This document shows, one piece after another, positions 18,841 to 26,420 of a stretch of 64,000 nucleotides of DNA. Made by a program: the position numbers and the translations under genes. Below the pieces are notes generated by a model. The model ran no database searches. It had not been told where the DNA came from and saw only the letters and a program-made list of their open reading frames with translations. Every line of letters begins with the position of its first letter. Position 1 is the stretch's first letter. The stretch comes from Stygiolobus azoricus (GTDB lineage: Archaea; Thermoproteota; Thermoprotei_A; Sulfolobales; Sulfolobaceae), in the NCBI RefSeq assembly GCF_009729035.1, contig NZ_CP045483.1, positions 186,001 through 250,000 on the forward strand, written 5' to 3'.

Positions 18841-19193
18841 TTATTAACACCACCTTGTTGCTTTTTAAGCCTTTCAATTTCCTCTTCTAATTCCCTTATT
18901 CTTTCTTCCAAGATCTTTACTCTTATATCTTTAGCTGCGTCGTTAAAAGTAGTCGACGTCTCCCTAAAGGCTCTAGAAGTTACTTGAGTAGTCTCTCTTA
19001 CTATTTCATCAGTAGAGTTTGTCACATCCTCTAATTCTCTCCTAAGTTCACTCACTAATTCACTCTGTTTTCTCTTGAGCTCGTTATACCCTCTAATAGC
19101 AGATTTTATAGCGGATAAGGAATTCTTATCACCTGAAAAAAGGAGGAGACCGACCAATACCAAAACCAAAAAATCATCTATTGAATTAATCAT
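18837..19193 (-). CDS. Divergent TatA/TatB-like protein with coiled coil
   Basis: About 118 residues. An N-terminal hydrophobic helix (DDFLVLVLVGLLLFSGDKN) runs straight into a long amphipathic, charged helix with heptad pattern (LKRKQSELVSELRRELED, later EERIRELEEEIERLKKQQ). The order and position between tatA and tatC indicate a TatA/B family subunit, but the hinge proline and FGxxKLP-like motif are missing. ATG at 19193 has GGTGGGGGGT directly in front; the GTG at 19202 is an alternative. Confidence 0.75.
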   Translation of the reverse strand: MINSIDDFLVLVLVGLLLFSGDKNSLSAIKSAIRGYNELKRKQSELVSELRRELEDVTNSTDEIVRETTQVTSRAFRETSTTFNDAAKDIRVKILEERIRELEEEIERLKKQQGGVNK

Positions 19194-19213
19194 ACCCCCC
19201 ACCTTTAGGGGAT

Positions 19214-19504
19214 TCAGCTATTCTGCTGCCTTTGCTGCTTTTTGAGCTCCTCTAACTGTTTCTGTAGCTCTTCAATCTTTCTCTGTAGTTCTGCTTCTTT
19301 AGAAGACTGAGGCTGTTGGAAATTCTGGTTTTGAGCTTGTTGCATTTGCATTAACTCCATTTCGGCTTCCATCTTACCCTTCTTGAATTCGCCAGTTGCC
19401 CTACCTAAAGACCTAAAGATCTCAGGGATTTTACTTGCGCCAGCGAACAATATTACGGCTACGATGATTAGTATTATTAAGTCACTAGGAGCTAGCCCTA
19501 CCAT
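19214..19504 (-). CDS. tatA: Twin-arginine translocase subunit TatA
   Basis: 96-residue pore-forming subunit. Residues 6-24 (SDLIILIIVAVILFAGASK) form the short membrane helix, followed by the hinge IPEIFRSLGRATGEFKKG typical of TatA, an amphipathic helix and a glutamine-rich coiled-coil tail (FQQPQSSKEAELQRKIEEL). First gene of the tatA-tatB-like-tatC unit on the minus strand; the AT-rich region upstream (19505-19938) is shared with a divergent ABC transporter operon. Confidence 0.93.
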   Translation of the reverse strand: MVGLAPSDLIILIIVAVILFAGASKIPEIFRSLGRATGEFKKGKMEAEMELMQMQQAQNQNFQQPQSSKEAELQRKIEELQKQLEELKKQQRQQNS

Positions 19505-19938
19505 ATTTTATCACTATTAAATTTTTGTATTTCAAACTAATAAACTTTCACTTAGCTTAAAATAAATAGCAAACGAAATTATGATAAAGTAAGCATATTT
19601 TAACTAGTTATTTGATAAATACTATTTCAGAGATTTAAGCATTAGTAGTAGCAAATGTTATGCTTATTCATAATTATACTTAATTTACTTGTATAATGTA
19701 AAAATACATAATTAGATTTAATTACTAGAATTAATATAACTATAGTTCTTTTTAAAAGATACAGATAACTTCTAGAACTAAATAGTCTTATATCCCTATA
19801 TATTTCATTAAATTTATAAAAACTTCTAGTTTGTTTTTGGGATATCTTTTACGCCCATCTAAATTACCTAAATATAATCTCTCTAAATTAAGAGTAAAAT
19901 TTTTAAATGGTTAAAAGACCTTTGCCTTAGGTGGTCAG
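19505..19938. other. Long AT-rich divergent intergenic region
   Basis: 434 bases between the Tat operon and the ABC transporter operon with very low GC and no supportable open frame. It holds several TATA-like stretches (for example near 19735-19760 and 19798-19818), as expected for two divergent promoters. It is far longer than other promoter gaps in this window. I found no C/D box RNA, inverted repeat of note, or replication-initiator gene nearby. Confidence 0.6.
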
Positions 19939-19994
19939 ATGGAAGAATCTTAGAGACGATAGACCTTGGGTATGCTTACGTTGAGGGCAACTTC

Positions 19995-20726
19995 GTGATA
20001 AGACATGTTAACATGGAAATGCGCGATCATGAACTAGTTGCCATCGTTGGCCCCTCTGGAATAGGAAAATCAACCTTGTTGCGAATTCTGGGAGGATTCG
20101 TTCAACCAAAAGAGGGAGAAGTGAGATTATTAGGGAAGAGAGTTCTTCAACCTTCTCCTAAGATAGCGCTTATCCATCAATCGATAGCTACATTCCCTTG
20201 GATGACAGCCCTTGATAATGTTAGGCTCGGGTTAAAGTATAGAAAACTCCCTAAAGAGGAGGAAATAAGGATCGCTAAAAAGATGCTTGAGTTGGTTGGA
20301 TTATCAGGATTTGAGAACTTCTATCCTAAACAAATGAGCGGAGGAATGAGGCAAAGAATAGCCATAGCTAGAGCATTAGCTGCTGAACCTCTAGTCCTTC
20401 TTATGGACGAACCTTTCTCTCACTTAGATGAGTTGACAGCTGAGGGTCTTAGGCAAGAGGTTTACCAAATGCTGTTTAGTGAAGATTCTCCATTGAAGAC
20501 GGTAGTATTAGTATCTCACAACTTATTCGAAGTTGTAGAGCTGGCGGATAGAGTTTATGTCTTAAACGGTATACCCGCCACTGTAGTCGGTGATATAAAA
20601 ATTAACTTACCAAGACCGAGGGATCCACACGACCCCAAATTCCAAGAGTACGTAGATACTCTTTACAAGTTATTGAGCCCAACCCTTAAAAAGAAATTAA
20701 CAGATGGAAAAGGTGAGATTATTTGA
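19995..20726 (+). CDS. ABC transporter ATP-binding protein (nitrate/sulfonate/taurine type), 5' end disrupted
   Basis: Nucleotide-binding subunit with Walker A GPSGIGKST, Q-loop HQSIATFPWM, signature MSGGMRQRIAIARAL, Walker B VLLMDEPFSHLDE and switch histidine LVSHNL, as in SsuB/TauB/NrtD proteins. The only usable in-frame start is GTG 19995, but family-like residues continue upstream in frame (LETIDLGYAYVEGNF, containing the A-loop tyrosine) to about 19947. The well-placed ATG 19939 with AGGTGG in front is one frame off and stops after four codons. One base missing near 19944-19948 would restore MEEILETIDLGYAY. The stop overlaps the permease start. Confidence 0.88.
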   Translation: MIRHVNMEMRDHELVAIVGPSGIGKSTLLRILGGFVQPKEGEVRLLGKRVLQPSPKIALIHQSIATFPWMTALDNVRLGLKYRKLPKEEEIRIAKKMLELVGLSGFENFYPKQMSGGMRQRIAIARALAAEPLVLLMDEPFSHLDELTAEGLRQEVYQMLFSEDSPLKTVVLVSHNLFEVVELADRVYVLNGIPATVVGDIKINLPRPRDPHDPKFQEYVDTLYKLLSPTLKKKLTDGKGEII

Positions 20727-22360
20727 CCGACTTTCTCTCCATACTTCCTACTCTTATTTTAGCTTCGTTGACATCTATAGGAAGAGTGTGGATAACTATT
20801 CTATTTTCCATAGTTAGTGGGTGGTTTCTAGCATGGGCTTCTATTAAGAGCAAGGTTTTTGAAAACACTTATATTAGCTTAAGTGAAGTTTTCGAGTCAG
20901 TACCGGTCTTTAGTTTCCTACCTATAGTATTTATCTTCTTCGTTTACGATATTGGCGGTAGCTTAGGTATAGAATTAGCTGTACTCTTCTTAGTGTTCAC
21001 AGCAACAGTATGGAATATCTGGATGGGCATTTATCAGGCTTTTAAGACAGTTCCTCATGACTTAATAGAAGTCGCCGAAAATTATAAACTAGGTTTTTGG
21101 GGGAAGATGCTAAAGCTTTACATTCCATATTCTATTCCGCGGATAGCTTCTGAGCTAATGTCGAGTTTTTCTGATGGCTTATTCTACATAACCGTAAGTG
21201 AGGTTTTTAGTGTAGGTACTAGAAATTTTGAAGTTTTCGGCATAGGTTCAGTCATAGCTAATTTAACCCAAGAAGGAAACTACCTAGGAGCTTTAGAAGG
21301 TGTAGCTGTAATCGGAATCTTTGTAGCTGTAATAACATACTTACTCAGGGAATTTGCAAAGTATAGCGTTTCTAAATACGGTTTAGACACAGAGATGATT
21401 GTTAGAAAGAAAGGGAGGCTTAATATAAGAAGTTCTTTAAGGGTTACAAACAGTTTGCCAACTTTCACTAAAATTGCAAGAGTATTTCCTACTTTAGACA
21501 AACTCAGGAGAAGTTCCACTGAAGACTATTACGAGGAGCCACATAAAAGAGAAAAATTATGGAAAATTGTAGGTGGGACTATAGCCGTAGTATTGCTAGT
21601 CTTAATTATATACGGTGCTGTCGGAATTATAATATCCGTACCCTCTACCGAATGGGCTCAGCTAATTTCTTCAATACCAGTGGATTTAGTCGCTATAGGT
21701 GTCGATTACCTGAGAGTAGGAATAATAACTGGAGTTTCCTTTTTACTTGCTGTATTTCTAGGTTATTATCTAGCTACTCACGAGAGAGTTGAGAAAGTAG
21801 TAATTCCAGTGATCCAGTCCTTTGCTGCATTACCTGCCCCTGCTTATTTCCCCCTAGTTTATCTAGTTACTTTACCGCTTGTTCACGAAGTCTTTGGACC
21901 TTTCACCAATGAGTTTTATGTGCTATTTATCGGCTTTATATCTACGTTTTATTACGTATTTTACAGTTTCTGGCTAGGGGTAAAGAACATGCCTACACAG
22001 TATTGGGAAATTATGAAAAACTACCAGTTAGGTTTCTTTGAGAAGATGAGAAGTATAGTACTCCCGAGCACATTACCTTACATAGTTACCGGTTTGTCAA
22101 GCACCATAAATAGTGCATGGGGTGGTTTAGCAATAGCAGAATTCTGGCCTAACATAATAAATGGACATAACTTATACGTTAGAACCGGGATGATGAGGGA
22201 CATAGTCTATTACACAAATGTGGGAGACATAGCAGACGCAGCATGGCTTTCCTTTCTCTTCGGAATAATAGTAGTATTATACTCAATACTATTTACTAGA
22301 AAACTTATGGACTTATCTAGGCAAAAGTATGTAGCAGAAGAAGGAATATACTTAGCTTAA
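20723..22360 (+). CDS. Two-domain ABC transporter permease (nitrate/sulfonate/bicarbonate type)
   Basis: 545-residue integral membrane protein formed by two permease units. Each ends with an EAA-loop that docks the ATPase: VAENYKLGFWGKMLKLYIP near residue 117 and IMKNYQLGFFEKMRSIVLP near 430. A hydrophilic linker of about 70 residues (around 225-290) joins them. The TTG start overlaps the ATPase stop (TTGA), so the two are coupled. No solute-binding protein gene is next to it, so the substrate (often taurine, sulfonate or nitrate for this class) is unknown. A T-tract follows the downstream sRNA. Confidence 0.9.
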   Translation: MTDFLSILPTLILASLTSIGRVWITILFSIVSGWFLAWASIKSKVFENTYISLSEVFESVPVFSFLPIVFIFFVYDIGGSLGIELAVLFLVFTATVWNIWMGIYQAFKTVPHDLIEVAENYKLGFWGKMLKLYIPYSIPRIASELMSSFSDGLFYITVSEVFSVGTRNFEVFGIGSVIANLTQEGNYLGALEGVAVIGIFVAVITYLLREFAKYSVSKYGLDTEMIVRKKGRLNIRSSLRVTNSLPTFTKIARVFPTLDKLRRSSTEDYYEEPHKREKLWKIVGGTIAVVLLVLIIYGAVGIIISVPSTEWAQLISSIPVDLVAIGVDYLRVGIITGVSFLLAVFLGYYLATHERVEKVVIPVIQSFAALPAPAYFPLVYLVTLPLVHEVFGPFTNEFYVLFIGFISTFYYVFYSFWLGVKNMPTQYWEIMKNYQLGFFEKMRSIVLPSTLPYIVTGLSSTINSAWGGLAIAEFWPNIINGHNLYVRTGMMRDIVYYTNVGDIADAAWLSFLFGIIVVLYSILFTRKLMDLSRQKYVAEEGIYLA

Positions 22361-22432
22361 ACCCCTTTTTCTCAGCTTTACCTCGAACAGTTGCTTATGA
22401 ATTTATTATACTCGACTTATATTTTGAAAAAG

Positions 22433-22481
22433 ATGATGTGGAATCCGGGAACTGAGTATGATGACAAAGCGCGAGCTCTGA
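22433..22481 (+). ncRNA. C/D box sRNA
   Basis: All four boxes are visible: C-like ATGATGT (22433-22439), D' CTGA (22452-22455), C' ATGATGA (22458-22464) and D CTGA (22478-22481). Guides are 12 bases (22440-22451) and 13 bases (22465-22477), with a two-base D'-C' spacer. This is the standard compact archaeal layout for 2'-O-methylation guides bound by L7Ae, Nop5 and fibrillarin. A T-rich stretch at 22483-22495 follows. I could not assign targets from memory; the sequences to search are the complements of the two guides. Confidence 0.78.
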
Positions 22482-22482
22482 A

Positions 22483-22500
22483 CTTTTCTTTTTTTAAATT
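22483..22500 (+). terminator. T-rich terminator
   Basis: CTTTTCTTTTTTTAAATTT directly after the D box of the sRNA. Oligo-T tracts are the cis signal for archaeal intrinsic and FttA-assisted termination. It would end both the sRNA and read-through from the ABC permease gene. Confidence 0.5.
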
Positions 22501-22526
22501 TACACGAAACAATTTGTAAAGTTAAA

Positions 22527-22537
22527 ACCTTTTAAAC
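22527..22537 (+). promoter_or_regulatory. TATA element of the accC-accB operon
   Basis: CTTTTAAACC lies about 30-38 bases upstream of the accC ATG (22566), so transcription would start a few bases before the ATG. No GGTGA-type site precedes accC, fitting a nearly leaderless mRNA. Confidence 0.5.
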
Positions 22538-22565
22538 CCCTAAAACAATAATGTTATGACTTAAA

Positions 22566-24104
22566 ATGCCACCATTCAATAAAGTTCTCGTAGCAAACAG
22601 AGGAGAAATAGCAGTAAGAGTAATGAAGGCGATTAAAGAGATGGGAATGAAAGCCGTTGCTGTATACTCTGAAGCTGATAAATACGCTTTACATGTGAAG
22701 TATGCTGATGAAGCTTATTATATTGGTCCTGCTCCTGCGTTACAGAGCTACCTGAACATTCAGGCAATTATCGACGCTGCTGAAAAAGCGCATGCAGATG
22801 CTGTCCACCCTGGTTACGGATTCTTATCAGAAAACGCTGACTTCGCGGAAGCAGTAGTAAAAGCAGGCATGACATGGATAGGACCCTCGGTAGAAGCAAT
22901 GAGATCGATAAAGAGTAAGTTAGACGGAAAGAGAATAGCTAAAATGGCAGGAGTTCCCGTTTCACCCGGTTCCGACGGGCCATTAGAAAACCTAGATGAA
23001 GCCCTGAAACTAGCGGAAAAAATAGGTTACCCAATTATGGTAAAGGCTGCATTCGGAGGAGGAGGTACTGGTATAACTAGAGTAGATAATCCAGAGCAAT
23101 TACAAGAGGTCTGGGAGAGGAATAAAAGATTAGCACATCAAGCTTTCGGTAAAACTGATCTATATATTGAAAAAGCAGCTGTTAATCCGAGGCACATAGA
23201 ATTCCAGTTAATTGGAGATAGGCATGGAAATTACGTAGTAGCATGGGAGAGGGAATGCACTATCCAGAGAAGAAACCAGAAGTTAATAGAAGAAGCACCT
23301 TCTCCAGTTCTGAAAATGGAAGACAGAGAGAGAATGTTCGAACCCATTATCAAGTTCGGACAAATTATAAAGTATCACACTTTGGGTACATTTGAAACTG
23401 TATTCTCTGAAACAACTAGAGAATTCTACTTCTTAGAATTGAACAAAAGACTACAAGTAGAGCACCCAGTAACTGAATTGATATTCAGAATAGACCTTGT
23501 AAAGTTGCAGATAAATCTCGCAGCTGATGGTTATTTACCTTTTACGCAGGAGGAATTAAATAAGAGATACAGAGGACATGCTATAGAATATAGAATAAAT
23601 GCTGAGGATCCTATAAATGACTTCACCGGTAGCTCTGGATATGTAACTTACTACAAGGAGCCATCAGGCCCTGGAGTAAGGGTAGATAGTGGTATAACTG
23701 CTGGTAGCTACGTGCCACCGTATTATGATTCTTTAGTTTCTAAATTAATCGTTTATGGTGAGAACAGAGAATATGCAATACAAGCTGGTATAAGAGCATT
23801 AAATGACTATAAGATTGGAGGAATTAAGACCGTTATCGAGTTATACAAGTGGATATCCAGAGATGAGGACTTCTTAAAAGGAAAATTCACAACAGCATAC
23901 ATTTCAGAGAAAGGAGAACAATTTGTTAAATACCTGAAGGCTAAGGAAGATATGAAGGCTGCATTAGCAGCATCAATTTATGAGAGAGGCTATATGAAGA
24001 AAGCAACAATATCTACACACCAGCAGCAAAATACAACAAGAAGATCCTCCGGATGGAAGACCTACGGTATTGCAGCTCAGTCTTCTTATAGGGTGATGTG
24101 GTAA
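22566..24104 (+). CDS. accC: Acetyl-CoA/propionyl-CoA carboxylase, biotin carboxylase subunit
   Basis: ATP-dependent carboxylation of the biotin carrier with bicarbonate, first half of acetyl-/propionyl-CoA carboxylation in the 3-hydroxypropionate/4-hydroxybutyrate cycle. 512 residues: N-terminal VLVANRGEIAVRVMKA, HPGYGFLSENADFA near 78, ATP-grasp loop KAAFGGGGTGI near 157 (bacterial enzymes usually have R or K in place of the T), RDCSIQRRxQK-like ERECTIQRRNQKLIEEAP near 230, and LNKRLQVEHPVTE near 295. The C-terminal tail is polar and variable. Followed by accB with a TAATG overlap. Confidence 0.95.
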   Translation: MPPFNKVLVANRGEIAVRVMKAIKEMGMKAVAVYSEADKYALHVKYADEAYYIGPAPALQSYLNIQAIIDAAEKAHADAVHPGYGFLSENADFAEAVVKAGMTWIGPSVEAMRSIKSKLDGKRIAKMAGVPVSPGSDGPLENLDEALKLAEKIGYPIMVKAAFGGGGTGITRVDNPEQLQEVWERNKRLAHQAFGKTDLYIEKAAVNPRHIEFQLIGDRHGNYVVAWERECTIQRRNQKLIEEAPSPVLKMEDRERMFEPIIKFGQIIKYHTLGTFETVFSETTREFYFLELNKRLQVEHPVTELIFRIDLVKLQINLAADGYLPFTQEELNKRYRGHAIEYRINAEDPINDFTGSSGYVTYYKEPSGPGVRVDSGITAGSYVPPYYDSLVSKLIVYGENREYAIQAGIRALNDYKIGGIKTVIELYKWISRDEDFLKGKFTTAYISEKGEQFVKYLKAKEDMKAALAASIYERGYMKKATISTHQQQNTTRRSSGWKTYGIAAQSSYRVMW

Positions 24105-24607
24105 TGAAAATACTCAGAGTATTTTCGGATTTAGGCGATGTAAATACTATGACTTACGAGCAAAAAGGCAACAAAGACAAGATAAAGACTGAGATAGGAG
24201 AATACGAAATAGAGTACGTAGGTCCTGGGTGGAGAGAAGGTGAGTTATTATTCAAAGTTAACGGAGAGATCCATAGAGTACACTTTGACAACGGGTTTAT
24301 CATAATAGATGATGAGACACTCTTCAAGATCGACAGAATATCAGAGAGTACCGTTGAGGAAGGAAAGTCTTTAGAAGAACTAATAAAAGGAAAAGAGGGC
24401 GAAATACTCTCGCCAATGCAGGGAAGAATAGTTCAAGTAAGAGTAAAAGAGGGCGACGTGGTAAACAAAGGACAACCGTTATTATCTATTGAAGCTATGA
24501 AGAGTGAAACAGTTATTTCAGCTCCAGTTTCAGGAACTGTACAAAAGATAATGATAAAGCCGGGACAGGGTGTAAAGAAAGGAGACTTATTATTAATAAT
24601 TAAGTAA
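24104..24607 (+). CDS. accB: Biotin carboxyl carrier protein of acetyl/propionyl-CoA carboxylase
   Basis: About 167 residues. The C-terminal 75 form the biotinyl domain: SPMQGRIVQVRVKEGDVVNKGQPLLSIEAMKSE, with the biotin-bearing lysine at about residue 133, then APVSGTVQKIMIKPGQ. The N-terminal part links to the carboxylase subunits. I take ATG 24104, which shares bases with the accC stop; GTG 24098 is an alternative with the same frame. Ends in a short T run at 24613-24618, after which pccB has its own TATA box. Confidence 0.94.
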   Translation: MKILRVFSDLGDVNTMTYEQKGNKDKIKTEIGEYEIEYVGPGWREGELLFKVNGEIHRVHFDNGFIIIDDETLFKIDRISESTVEEGKSLEELIKGKEGEILSPMQGRIVQVRVKEGDVVNKGQPLLSIEAMKSETVISAPVSGTVQKIMIKPGQGVKKGDLLLIIK

Positions 24608-24633
24608 TAAGATTTTTTCAAATATTTAAAATG

Positions 24634-24684
24634 TATAAAAATTTAAAACTCAGTATGGGAAATATATAACCAGTAGGTGAGGAG
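24634..24684 (+). promoter_or_regulatory. pccB promoter and ribosome binding site
   Basis: TATAAAA at 24634-24640 predicts a start site near 24662. The leader then carries AGGTGAGGAG (24675-24684), four bases before ATG 24689. This decides the start: GTG 24677, inside the ribosome site, gives five extra residues and is unlikely. It shows that the carboxyltransferase gene can be transcribed apart from accCB. Confidence 0.6.
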
Positions 24685-24688
24685 AACT

Positions 24689-26257
24689 ATGTCAGCTGAA
24701 AAATCCGCATATGAAAAATTATTAGATGAATTAAGGCAAAGAAAAGAAAAAGCGTATAAAGGAGGAGGAGACGAAAGGATAAAGGCACAACACTCTAAAG
24801 GTAAACTAACGGCAAGGGAAAGGCTTGCACTATTATTTGACGAAGGCTCGTTTAACGAGATTATGACGTTCGCCACTACAAGAGCTACAGAGTTCGGGCT
24901 TGATAAAGAAAGATATTATGGTGACGGTGTGGTAACCGGTTGGGGTAAGGTAGACGGAAGGACTGTCTTTGCTTACGCTCAAGACTTTACAGAAATCGGC
25001 GGAACCTTAGGGGAAATGCACGCTGCAAAGATAGGAAAGATTTATGAATTAGCACTTAAGGTAGGTGCACCAGTAGTAGGAATTAATGACTCAGGTGGTG
25101 CTAGAATTCAAGAAGGAGCAATGGCACTAGAAGGATATGGTCTTGTATTCAAGAATAATGTAATGGCCTCTGGAGTAATTCCACAGATAACTATTATGGC
25201 TGGACCAGCTGCAGGAGGTGCAGTGTATTCCCCAGCACTTACCGACTTCATTATCATGATCAAAGGAGACGCTTACTATATGTTCGTAACTGGTCCAGAG
25301 ATCACTAAAGTAGTATTAGGTGAAGAAGTTACCTTCCAAGACTTAGGTGGAGCTGTTGTTCATGCTAGTAAATCCGGTGTAGTGCACTTTATGGTTGATA
25401 GTGAACAAGAAGCAATAAACACGGCGAAGAAATTGTTATCTTACTTACCTTCAAACAATATGGAAGAACCACCTTACATGGACACTGGTGACCAAGTGGA
25501 CAGAGATGTTAGCGGAGTAGATCAAATAATTCCAGATGACCCAGCAAAACCGTATAACATGAAAGAAATAATAAGTAGAATAGTTGATAACGGCGAGTTC
25601 TTAGAAGTTCACAAACACTGGGCTAGGAATATAATAGTAGGATTCGCTAGGATCGGTGGAAACGTAGTGGGAATCGTAGCTAATAACCCAGAAGAGTTCG
25701 GAGGTTCAATCGATATTGATGCAGCTGATAAGGCTGCAAGGTTCATCAGGTTCTGTGACGCGTTTAACATACCATTGATAAGCTTAGTAGACACACCAGG
25801 TTACGTTCCTGGGACAGACCAAGAGTATAAGGGAATAATTAGACATGGTGCTAAGATGTTATATGCCTTTGCTGAGGCTACTGTACCCAAGATAACAATG
25901 ATTGTAAGGAAATCTTATGGTGGAGCCCATATAGCCATGAGCATTAAGAGCTTAGGTGCTGACCTAGTTTACGCATGGCCAACGGCAGAAATTGCTGTAA
26001 CCGGACCGGAGGGTGCCGTAAGGATCTTATATAAGAGAGAGATTCAACAAGCAAGTAACCCAGACGACTTCATAAAGCAGAAGATAGCTGAATATAGGAA
26101 GTTGTTCGCCAACCCATACTGGGCAGCTGAGAAGGGATTGGTTGACGATGTAATTGAACCCAAAGACACTAGGAGAGTTATAGCCGCTGCTCTTGAAATG
26201 TTGAGGAATAAGAGAGAATATAGATATCCTAAGAAGCACGGTAATATTCCACTATGA
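24689..26257 (+). CDS. pccB: Acetyl-CoA/propionyl-CoA carboxylase, carboxyltransferase subunit
   Basis: Moves the carboxyl group from biotin to acetyl-CoA or propionyl-CoA. About 522 residues with both crotonase-type halves. N half: KLTARERLALLFDEGSFNE, GVNDSGGARIQEG-like GINDSGGARIQEGAMALEGYG and GPAAGGAVYSPALTDF. C half: ARIGGNVVGIVANNPEEFGGSIDIDAADKAARF, SLVDTPGYVPGTDQEYKGIIRHGAKMLYA and GGAHIAMSIKSLGADLVYAWPTAEIAVTGPEGAV. With accC and accB this completes the carboxylase that catalyses both carboxylation steps of the Sulfolobales CO2-fixation cycle. Confidence 0.95.
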   Translation: MSAEKSAYEKLLDELRQRKEKAYKGGGDERIKAQHSKGKLTARERLALLFDEGSFNEIMTFATTRATEFGLDKERYYGDGVVTGWGKVDGRTVFAYAQDFTEIGGTLGEMHAAKIGKIYELALKVGAPVVGINDSGGARIQEGAMALEGYGLVFKNNVMASGVIPQITIMAGPAAGGAVYSPALTDFIIMIKGDAYYMFVTGPEITKVVLGEEVTFQDLGGAVVHASKSGVVHFMVDSEQEAINTAKKLLSYLPSNNMEEPPYMDTGDQVDRDVSGVDQIIPDDPAKPYNMKEIISRIVDNGEFLEVHKHWARNIIVGFARIGGNVVGIVANNPEEFGGSIDIDAADKAARFIRFCDAFNIPLISLVDTPGYVPGTDQEYKGIIRHGAKMLYAFAEATVPKITMIVRKSYGGAHIAMSIKSLGADLVYAWPTAEIAVTGPEGAVRILYKREIQQASNPDDFIKQKIAEYRKLFANPYWAAEKGLVDDVIEPKDTRRVIAAALEMLRNKREYRYPKKHGNIPL

Positions 26258-26420
26258 TATAACATAAATTATTTTCTTTTTTCTCGATCCTTACCTCCCT
26301 TCCTAATGCTTTGATCAATAAAATTAACTTCTTTAATGTTTCACAATCTCCGCTAAATTGCCTCTCTCCGTTCAAAAATCTAAGTAATAGCTCTTGCAGC
26401 TTCTCTGACAATCTTTTCAC
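26229..26420 (-). CDS. Small conserved-looking hypothetical protein (63 aa) downstream of hel308
   Basis: Unrecognised: a charged helix ([19 protein letters not shown]), then [39 protein letters not shown] with a plausible helix-strand-strand pattern. The frame begins inside the end of hel308 with AGGTGAAAAG nearby (GTG 26420 or TTG 26411) and runs 29 bases into the end of the convergent pccB gene. Translational coupling to hel308 is plausible. The hydrophobic pattern looks protein-like, but I have no family match. Confidence 0.45.
   Translation of the reverse strand: MKRLSEKLQELLLRFLNGERQFSGDCETLKKLILLIKALGREVRIEKKENNLCYIIVEYYRAS
26270..26282 (+). terminator. T-rich terminator after pccB
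   Basis: ATTTTCTTTTTTC begins about 13 bases after the pccB stop codon; no hairpin precedes it. This matches the U-tract terminators of Sulfolobales. It lies within the convergent 63-residue frame. Confidence 0.45.

Noticed and set aside
19505-19938. Replication origin in the AT-rich gap
   Set aside because: No cdc6/orc1 or whiP gene nearby and no recognisable origin recognition boxes; a divergent promoter region explains it.
23035-23070. Biotin carboxylase ATP loop GGGGTG with Thr where bacterial enzymes have Arg or Lys, as a sign of inactivity
   Set aside because: All other catalytic motifs are intact and the gene is in a complete carboxylase operon; probably a lineage-specific variant.
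24689-26257. Several open frames antisense to pccB and in other frames of core genes
   Set aside because: They follow from codon bias of the real gene, have no initiation signal and no family features.
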